Shown: positions 36,668-42,261 of the stretch, piece after piece
Position numbering within the stretch: the stretch's first letter is position 1
How the letters are laid out: each line of letters starts with the position of its first letter
NCBI GenBank assembly: GCA_903868795.1
Contig: CAIPWR010000033.1
Span: forward strand, 1-42,261
Source: an uncultured Spartobacteria bacterium
GTDB taxonomy: Bacteria > Verrucomicrobiota > Verrucomicrobiia > Chthoniobacterales > UBA6821
Reading direction: 5' to 3'
Length of the DNA stretch: 42,261 nucleotides
The notes under the pieces: model-generated
Seen by the model: only the letters and a program-made list of their open reading frames with translations
Told to the model about the DNA's origin: nothing
Databases searched by the model: none
Program-made: the position numbers and the translations under genes

Positions 36668-37063
36668 ATGGACGACCTTACGGCCACAAATCAGATCGAG
36701 TCACTTATCTATAATGTCCTGTTTAACCATCTTCCCAGCTTCGACGAGATTGTTAAAAGTAGTAGCCCTCCCTACTGGTGGTATGCCGAGATCCCGGAAC
36801 TCAATACCTTTCTGATCTTGCAGCAGAAGAGTGAGCCGAGTCCTCACCCAGTCTCCGAATATGTTTGGGAACATCCGAATGATGTCACCATGGGAGAATA
36901 CTACCTCTTGCTTGAGTTTGACCCCGATTCGATCGGAGAAGAAGTAACCATCTCAATGCTCGAAGCGATCAAGGAACTCCCGGTCTACGTGCGATTTGTT
37001 GAGGACCTCATTCCTTACGCCCCCACCGAGGCGATTGAGATTATGAATAACTTGATGAAATAA
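36668..37063 (+). CDS. very acidic orphan protein upstream of cas9
   Basis: 131 aa, unrecognised. I count about 23 Asp/Glu against 5 Lys/Arg, a net charge near -18. It has aromatic clusters (PPYWWYAEIPE, GEYYLLLEFDPD). It lies between two copies of a direct repeat, on the same strand as cas9, 267 nt before it. Acidic small proteins beside nucleases may be DNA mimics or immunity proteins, but nothing in the sequence proves a role here. No signal peptide or membrane segment. Confidence 0.65.
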   Translation: MDDLTATNQIESLIYNVLFNHLPSFDEIVKSSSPPYWWYAEIPELNTFLILQQKSEPSPHPVSEYVWEHPNDVTMGEYYLLLEFDPDSIGEEVTISMLEAIKELPVYVRFVEDLIPYAPTEAIEIMNNLMK

Positions 37064-37133
37064 ATCATGGCATACTCAAAGTCTCATAGCCTCTGCAGTA
37101 GGGTGATGTTTGTGAACGGGTAACTTTTAACAA

Positions 37134-37171
37134 GCCTAGGACACTTGGTGTCTTGATGGGGAGGTAGGGTT
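37134..37171 (+). repeat. direct repeat downstream of the acidic gene
   Basis: Second copy of the repeat at 36574, with the extra ACTTGGTGT creating a GACAC-TTG-GTGTC hairpin. It lies just past the tracrRNA terminator. Confidence 0.8.
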
Positions 37172-37197
37172 GAATGAAATGAAAGATGTTTTATCAC

Positions 37198-37315
37198 AAA
37201 AAAAACGGCGACCTGAAGGTCGCCGTTTTCTTAGAAGCGCTATTGATCCGATGTGTAACCTTAGGTAACAGTGAAACGGTCTGCGCTACCAACTTTGTCT
37301 TGATTCCGTTAGTAC
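37198..37315 (-). ncRNA. tracrRNA of the type II-C system
   Basis: Read on the minus strand, GGAATCAAGACAAAGT (37292-37307) pairs with the 5' end of the repeat in minus orientation (GCTTTGCCTTGATTCC): 14 Watson-Crick pairs, one C-A mismatch and one terminal G-U. It is followed by about 60 nt with small stem potential, including a hairpin around ACC-TAA-GGT and complementary AGCGC/GCGCT segments. It ends with a strong terminator hairpin and T8. The order anti-repeat, nexus, terminator is that of a tracrRNA. A -10-like TTTAGA (37316-37321) and -35-like TTGTGT (37338-37343), 16 nt apart on the minus strand, would start it near 37309. Confidence 0.87.
37202..37229 (-). terminator. tracrRNA terminator
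   Basis: Stem CGGCGACC/GGTCGCCG (37206-37213 and 37218-37225) extended by A4/T4, with a 4-nt loop. The minus strand reads into eight T (37198-37205). On the + strand it is followed only by TTTTC, so it works mainly for minus-strand transcripts but may also stop read-through from the acidic gene. Confidence 0.92.
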
Positions 37316-37330
37316 TCTAAAAGTTCCCTT

Positions 37331-40300
37331 ATGAATAACACAACTCAAAATCTCGATCTGGCCTTCGATGTCGGCCATGACTCCATCGGTTGGTCCGTTC
37401 TCTCACACGAAGGGGATGCGCCTGACATCAAGGGATGCGGTGCTGTGATCTTCCAAAAGGACGGGTGCCTTGCTGTCAAGCGAAGGGGATACCGTCGTCA
37501 GAGACGACACATTCGCTCGACCCGCCAGAGAATCGCTCGGATGAAGAGTCTGCTTCGTGCCTTGGGGGTCCTTGATGACAGGGCACTCGACGAGGTCTCC
37601 TCATCCAGTCCGTGGTTCCTGGCCGCCGGTGTTCTGGTGGGAAGCAGGACGCTGACATGGCCCGAACTCTGGGATGTCCTGCGCTGGTATGCCCACAACC
37701 GAGGATACGATGGCAACCGAGGATGGGCCATCAACGACAGCCTTGAAGAGGAGGATGACACAATCAAAGTCGAAAACGCCAAGGGGCTCTACGGAAAGCA
37801 CGGCACCCGGACCATGGCGGAAACACTCTGCGCGGAACTCAAAATCGATCCGAAGGGAGAGAAGGCTTCCTCCCGGATGCGCTTCAAGGGTTTGGATGCT
37901 GCCTTCCCGCGAGAGGATGTCACGGCCGAGATTCGCCGAATCCTAGAGGCGCATAAAGATGTGCTTCCCAAGATCGATGACCTGCTGATCCGTTCACTGA
38001 TCGGGAAAGGCCCCGATGACTACGAAGCTTGGAAGACGATCCCCGTCGAGGGGATGAGAATACCGCTCCGCTATCGGGGTAGTCTTCTCATGGGGCAGTT
38101 GATCCCGCGATTTGAGAACAGGATTATCTCCCGATGCCCCGTCCTCTATCAGCGGATCCTCCAGAAGAGGTTGGACGAAGGGTGGGTACGCGAGGAGGCG
38201 GAGGCCGATGCGGAAAAGGGGTCCAAGGTGCCGGCCAAGTCGGTCGTCGAGTTCCTACGGTTCCGTTGGGCGATGCTTCTGGCGAATATCCTCATCTCCG
38301 AACCCGGGGGAAAAGCCCGTCCCCTCAACATGGCGGAACGCTCTGCGATGGATCAAAAGATGAGGGAGGCCGGATCGATGACGGCGACCGAGTTCAAGAA
38401 AGCCCTCATTGAGGTGGTCGGTCCGCTGAAGTCGAATGCGGAGGCAATGCTCACCCATCCGGACGCCGACAAGGCCCTCGTGCTCGATGCTGCGATGAGG
38501 GAAATCCGCAAGGGGGCCTTCGGAATTATCTGGGAACATCTCGACGAGCAAACGAGGAAGAGAACGCTGGGGCGGCTTCGTCACGGAAAGCCGGTAGATC
38601 TGGTCGACCTCGTCGCAGGAAACCAGAAAGCCAAGGAGGCCTTGGAACAGCATGTTTCCAAAGCATCGAAGAGCAAAGGCAAGGGAGCCAAAGTCGCAAA
38701 GGCTCCTATCACCCTGGAGAGCCTTCTTTCTGAGACGATCTCGGTGAACCCTCCGCAAGGAAGGGCTCCCTTCAGCAGGGAGGTGATGCGGGAGGCTGTC
38801 GCCGATGTCATGGAGAGGGGAATCCATCCGACAGCCGAAGGAGGGGTTCTTTATCGGGGTGAGGAGATCAGAAAAGCTCAGGTCGAAAGAAGGCTCGATG
38901 ACCAAACTAACAACCATCTTGTGCGTCACCGCCTCCTGATCCTGGAGCGACTGCACAACGACATCATCGAAAGCTATGCGGACGGGGATCCCGGACGCAT
39001 CGGGAGGATCACCATCGAGGTGAACAGCGAACTCCGCGCCATGTCGGGCAGGACGGCCAAGGAAATCGCCCAAGAGGAGGGGAAGAAATTGGCAGATTTC
39101 AAGGATGTCACCAAGGAGCTTGAGAAGCGTTTGGAGGGCACCGGAATCACCATCACCGCAGGTCTGATCCGCAAAGCCCGCATCGCCAAGGATCAGGGCT
39201 GGAGATGCCCTTACACTGGCAGGGACTTCGATGTGATGGATCTAGTGAGCCGCAAGGTGGACAAGGATCACGTCATCCCGAGAAGCCTGCGGCCGAGCGA
39301 CAGCCTTGATTCCCTGGTCATCACCTTCTCCGAGGTGAACCGGATGAAGGGTCAGCGGACAGCATTGGCTTTCATCGAGGAGTTCGGAGGAAAGCCCGTT
39401 GATGGACGCCCGGAACTCAGCATCATGAGTTCTTCTTCCTATCAGGAATCCGTGAAAAAACTGGATGAGCGCAAAGGGCACGACGACGACAAACGGCGGA
39501 AAAAGAACCGCAAGCGCCTCCTCCTAATGAGGGATTATGTCGAGAAGGAGTTCACTCCGGGGGATCTCACCCGCACCTCTCAGTTGGTGAGGTTGGGAGC
39601 CCAGTTACTCGAGCGTCCCTACATGGAGCAGGAGAAGAGACCCGTCATCACCTCTCTGCCGGGGAGCGTGACCGGCGCCGTCAGGAAAAGTTGGCGGCTT
39701 CTCGGATGCCTCCAACAGGCGAACTCCTTGGTGACCGACGGAATGACCAAGACCGATGTCCGGTCGGTCACGCATCTGCACCATGCCCTCGACGCCTCGG
39801 TGCTGGCGCTGGCCTCGCACTTCCTGCCCGGGGACGGGGGAATTTGGGAATTGCTCGTGAAAAGAAAGCTCTCCCCCTTCGAGCAGGAGCATCTCTTGAA
39901 AAAAGGACGCCAGTTTGCCCGGGACAGCGAGGGGAGGGTCTCTCTTATCGACCTTCCCTCCTATCTCAAGAACCAGCTCGGGGAGCGGCTTGCCGAGAAG
40001 CGGGTGGTTCAGCATATCCCTGCCGACATGAGTGGATTGGCTGCCGAGGAGACGGTCTACCGCGTCTTCGATCCCAAGGACACTCATCCCTCGGCGAGGC
40101 GGATTGCCAAGTGGTGTGCGGCTCGCGGGATTGAGATCCCGGACCCTCGGGATGAGGAAGTTCTACTGGTCTGTCGGAAACGCCGGGCCGAGCAGGAGAG
40201 CGGCGAGGTGCTTCATGAGACACCGACATGGCGCTGGATCTATAAGATCGAAAAGCGTTCCAAGCTCCTCGGCTTGGAGCCTGCCCACGGCTCCAATGGA

Positions 40301-40669
40301 AAACTGAAGGCCCAGAAGGCCGTGAAGATCATCAGGGAGAATTTCGGACTGGCCTTGGATCCCGAACCGGAAGTCCTCCAACTGAGTTCCGTATGGAAGC
40401 GTCTTGCCGAGTTAAGGAAACAATGCGGTCAGAAGATCCGAGTTCTTCGAAACGGTGATCTGATCACATTCACGTCGCCAGACACTCCGGAAAAAAGACG
40501 TGGAATCTGGCGGATAACCTCTGTTCAAAATGCTGAAAAAGGCATCAAGATAGACCTGTTCCGACCAGATCAACTTGTGCGTAGCAAGGAGTCATGGAGG
40601 GAAGTTCCAATTGGTAATTTGCATAAGTATCAGGTCAAAATTATAAAACCAAAGCTCACGGGTATTTAG
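37331..40669 (+). CDS. cas9: Cas9, type II-C
   Basis: 1112 aa, in the compact type II-C range. RuvC-I is LAFDVGHDSIGWSVL with catalytic Asp13. The Arg-rich bridge helix KRRGYRRQRRHIRSTRQRIA spans about residues 50-70. RuvC-II is ITIEVNSEL with Glu563. The HNH domain has CPYTG (Cys626), DKDHVIPRS with catalytic His647, and EVNRMKGQRT. RuvC-III is HLHHALDA (815-822). The remaining C-terminus is the PAM-interacting region. All nuclease residues are present, so the protein should cut both strands of crRNA-matched DNA. The start ATG is 16-24 nt from the tracrRNA start and has no ribosome site. cas1 begins 4 nt after the stop. Confidence 0.97.
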   Translation: MNNTTQNLDLAFDVGHDSIGWSVLSHEGDAPDIKGCGAVIFQKDGCLAVKRRGYRRQRRHIRSTRQRIARMKSLLRALGVLDDRALDEVSSSSPWFLAAGVLVGSRTLTWPELWDVLRWYAHNRGYDGNRGWAINDSLEEEDDTIKVENAKGLYGKHGTRTMAETLCAELKIDPKGEKASSRMRFKGLDAAFPREDVTAEIRRILEAHKDVLPKIDDLLIRSLIGKGPDDYEAWKTIPVEGMRIPLRYRGSLLMGQLIPRFENRIISRCPVLYQRILQKRLDEGWVREEAEADAEKGSKVPAKSVVEFLRFRWAMLLANILISEPGGKARPLNMAERSAMDQKMREAGSMTATEFKKALIEVVGPLKSNAEAMLTHPDADKALVLDAAMREIRKGAFGIIWEHLDEQTRKRTLGRLRHGKPVDLVDLVAGNQKAKEALEQHVSKASKSKGKGAKVAKAPITLESLLSETISVNPPQGRAPFSREVMREAVADVMERGIHPTAEGGVLYRGEEIRKAQVERRLDDQTNNHLVRHRLLILERLHNDIIESYADGDPGRIGRITIEVNSELRAMSGRTAKEIAQEEGKKLADFKDVTKELEKRLEGTGITITAGLIRKARIAKDQGWRCPYTGRDFDVMDLVSRKVDKDHVIPRSLRPSDSLDSLVITFSEVNRMKGQRTALAFIEEFGGKPVDGRPELSIMSSSSYQESVKKLDERKGHDDDKRRKKNRKRLLLMRDYVEKEFTPGDLTRTSQLVRLGAQLLERPYMEQEKRPVITSLPGSVTGAVRKSWRLLGCLQQANSLVTDGMTKTDVRSVTHLHHALDASVLALASHFLPGDGGIWELLVKRKLSPFEQEHLLKKGRQFARDSEGRVSLIDLPSYLKNQLGERLAEKRVVQHIPADMSGLAAEETVYRVFDPKDTHPSARRIAKWCAARGIEIPDPRDEEVLLVCRKRRAEQESGEVLHETPTWRWIYKIEKRSKLLGLEPAHGSNGKLKAQKAVKIIRENFGLALDPEPEVLQLSSVWKRLAELRKQCGQKIRVLRNGDLITFTSPDTPEKRRGIWRITSVQNAEKGIKIDLFRPDQLVRSKESWREVPIGNLHKYQVKIIKPKLTGI

Positions 40670-40673
40670 ATTT

Positions 40674-41573
40674 GTGGGCTTCCATACCGTCACTGTTGAT
40701 GCGGCGGAATGTTTCCTTGGGTGTAAGTCTTCCCAACTGATCTGCCGAACCGACGAGGGGGAGAGGACCCTCCCCCTCGAGGATGTGGCCAGCATTGTGG
40801 TGACGGGTTTTAGCGGCACGGTGCACAGCGAGCTTCTGTTGGAATGCGCCGAGCGGGGTATCCCGATGATTTTCTGCAGGGCCTATCGTCCGAGTGCGCT
40901 GGTCTATCCCGCGAACCGCAGCACCGACACCATCCTGACCCGTGCCGTCCTCAGGTTGAGTCCAACTATCAGAGGCAGCCTCTGGCGTGCCACGCTCGAT
41001 GCCAAGTGCCTGGGCCAATGCACGGCCGCTAGGGAGTATGGAGCTGATCCAGCAGACCTTGTCCCGATGGAGGCCATGGCCCGTGGAAAAAATCCCGCTC
41101 GGGAAGCAGCCGTGGCAAGGTCCTACTGGGGCCTCTGGGGGGCTTCGGCCGGTCTTGGGAAGTTTCACCGGGAACGATCCCTCGACGGGGCGAATCAGCT
41201 TCTTAACTACGGTTATGCGGTCCTCCTATCCTGCGTGCTCCAGAAGCTCTTCGCCGTGGGGATCGATCCCTCCTTCGGGATCGCCCATGTCGTTCGGGAG
41301 CGGAGCGATCCGCTGGCGTATGATTTGATGGAGCCGTTCCGCATGCTTGTCGATCGCAGGGTGCGGGAGTGGATTATCGAACTGGGAGATTCGGAATGCG
41401 TGGTGGACAAGGCATTCCGAGCCCATGTGATCCGATTCCTCAAGGATCCCATCGAATACCAAGGCCGCCCAATGGAGACTGCCTCCTGCGTTGAGGCGGT
41501 AGTACGATCCATTCGCGCGGCAATCCTTAGGGGAAAGTCTTCCCTCTACCGGCCATGGACCTTCACACGCTGA
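40674..41573 (+). CDS. cas1: Cas1, type II integrase
   Basis: 299 aa from a GTG at 40674, 4 nt after the cas9 stop. It is the spacer integrase that works with Cas2. Metal ligands are in place: Glu144 (NPAREAAVARSYW), His205 (FGIAHVVRERSDP), and Asp217/Glu220 (YDLMEPFR). The N-terminal beta domain contains LPLEDVASIVVTG and LLLECAERGIPMIFC. It is unlike the truncated type I-C Cas1 upstream; the two belong to different subtypes. It overlaps cas2 by 19 nt. Confidence 0.96.
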   Translation: MGFHTVTVDAAECFLGCKSSQLICRTDEGERTLPLEDVASIVVTGFSGTVHSELLLECAERGIPMIFCRAYRPSALVYPANRSTDTILTRAVLRLSPTIRGSLWRATLDAKCLGQCTAAREYGADPADLVPMEAMARGKNPAREAAVARSYWGLWGASAGLGKFHRERSLDGANQLLNYGYAVLLSCVLQKLFAVGIDPSFGIAHVVRERSDPLAYDLMEPFRMLVDRRVREWIIELGDSECVVDKAFRAHVIRFLKDPIEYQGRPMETASCVEAVVRSIRAAILRGKSSLYRPWTFTR

Positions 41574-41890
41574 AAATGGGATGGCTCCTCGTCGCCTTCG
41601 ACCTTCCGGTCGGGACAAAGGAACAGCGGAAAGCCGCCACGGGGTTTCGGGAGTTTCTGCTGGATGACGGCTTCCAGATGATCCAGTGGAGTCTCTACGC
41701 TCGGAGTTGTGTGACCATCGCCAGACAGGAGACCCATATGGCCAGAGTGAGGGGGAATCTTCCTCCCGAGGGGAGTGTGCGTGCGATCTTTGTCACCCGA
41801 GCCCAGTGGGAGCGTTCCTTTGTGATCCATGGATCGCCCGCGAAGCCCCTGTCTCCAGAGGAGATGCCGGAACAGCTTCTGATCTGGTGA
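41555..41890 (+). CDS. cas2: Cas2
   Basis: 111 aa, ferredoxin fold. Starts at ATG 41555 inside cas1 (MDLHTLKMGWLLVAFDLPVG); an alternative ATG at 41576 is closer to the usual start. The first strand ends in the conserved Asp (VAFDLP), and the second part has FQMIQWSLYARSCVT and GSVRAIFVTRAQWE, typical of type II Cas2. It is the structural partner of Cas1 in spacer integration. The array begins 41 nt downstream. Confidence 0.94.
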   Translation: MDLHTLKMGWLLVAFDLPVGTKEQRKAATGFREFLLDDGFQMIQWSLYARSCVTIARQETHMARVRGNLPPEGSVRAIFVTRAQWERSFVIHGSPAKPLSPEEMPEQLLIW

Positions 41891-41902
41891 TCAGAAGCAA
41901 CC

Positions 41903-41931
41903 CGCTCCGCCTAAGGGAGTTCGGCGGAGCG
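41903..41931. terminator. hairpin between cas2 and the CRISPR array
   Basis: CGCTCCGCC and GGCGGAGCG form a perfect 9-bp stem with an 11-nt loop, ending right at the first repeat. There is no T run on either strand. It could end cas transcription or pause array transcription arriving from the minus strand. Confidence 0.5.
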
Positions 41932-42261
41932 AGTTTCTCTGCCCCTGAATTGGAATCAAGGCAAAGCCTGCTCGAGGGGTACCGCATGATGTGCATAAGT
42001 TTCTCTGCCCCTGAATTGGAATCAAGGCAAAGCTGTAGAAGGCCTCGATGCCGTACGGAGATTAGTTTCTCTGCCCCTGAATTGGAATCAAGGCAAAGCG
42101 AATACCAGCTCAGATTGCGTGAAGGGTATAGTTTCTCTGCCCCTGAATTGGAATCAAGGCAAAGCACCAATTAGAGCGTACTACATACTCACGATAGTTT
42201 CTCTGCCCCTGAATTGGAATCAAGGCAAAGCATGATGGTAACTCTCACCATGCCACATACT
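41932..42261 (-). CRISPR. CRISPR array, 36-nt repeats, runs off the window
   Basis: Five identical 36-nt repeats start at 41932, 41998, 42064, 42130 and 42196, each followed by a 30-nt spacer; the fifth spacer ends exactly at the window edge. The + strand repeat begins AGTTTCTCTGCCCCTGAATT and ends GGAATCAAGGCAAAGC. The tracrRNA anti-repeat fits the minus-strand repeat (5' GCTTTGCCTTGATTCC), so crRNAs are probably read from the minus strand, with the leader beyond the window and the cas2-proximal repeat oldest. All repeats are perfect, including the terminal one. Confidence 0.98.

Noticed and set aside
37202-37229. Terminator of the acidic gene only
   Set aside because: The T8 run is on the minus strand and the anti-repeat is located upstream on that strand, so it fits the tracrRNA better. 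The + strand has only four T after the stem.
41793-42174. Repetitive open frames over the array
   Set aside because: They read through the 36-nt repeats and 30-nt spacers (66-nt period is a multiple of 3) and are not genes.

Overview
The window is a bacterial chromosome segment, GC-moderate and gene-dense. The gene set suggests a Gram-negative with type IV pili: two PilT-type and two PilB/GspE-type ATPases, an undecaprenyl-diphosphatase, a lipobox lipoprotein and several secreted proteins. Most genes lack a clear Shine-Dalgarno. Protein style (Mpv17-like protein, BatD-like protein, type II-C Cas9 with 36-nt repeats) gives me the impression of a Verrucomicrobiota-type organism, but that is an inference of low to moderate confidence.

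Positions 1-31560 are mainly core genome. In order they hold: the end of rnhB overlapping yraN; dnaE, coaX and two pilT paralogues (minus strand); a YqjD/YqjE/YqjK-like membrane stress cluster; an rRNA methyltransferase behind mntH; divergent mntR with a perfect palindromic operator; a small helix-turn-helix gene and two exported proteins; two pilB/gspE paralogues; adk, a zinc-ribbon protein, fmt, pyrH and frr; a thioredoxin-fold-like protein and a SYLF protein; a lipoprotein, uppP and an Mpv17-like membrane protein; rpsI-rplM; a metallo-hydrolase; a small conserved protein; a cysteine desulfurase coupled to a SprT-like gene; acs; and chrA. Four intergenic regions carry copies of one 285-310 bp repeat with imperfect terminal inverted repeats. 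It resembles a MITE, and one copy is inverted.

Positions 31560-42261 are an accessory island. It starts with a secreted metallophosphoesterase, followed by small orphan genes and an antitoxin/Fic pair. Next come an intact type I-C-like cas4 and a type I-C-like cas1 that is cut after 201 residues. The missing cas1 end is replaced by a nearly identical copy of the 3' half of the metallophosphoesterase gene from 3.4 kb upstream. After this lie a strongly folding element of about 185 bp closed by a 17-bp stem, a very acidic orphan protein between two copies of a direct repeat, and then a type II-C CRISPR-Cas locus.

The type II-C locus contains a divergent tracrRNA (minus strand, just upstream of cas9), cas9 (1112 aa), cas1 and cas2 (tight operon), and a CRISPR array of 36-nt repeats with 30-nt spacers that runs off the window. 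The tracrRNA anti-repeat matches the repeat over 16 nt with one mismatch and one G-U pair, and ends in a strong intrinsic terminator. This orientation implies that crRNAs are transcribed from the minus strand, opposite to the cas genes. The most unusual points are the relic type I-C adaptation module with its rearranged cas1 beside a complete type II-C system, the folded element, the repeat family, and the overlapping Fic module.
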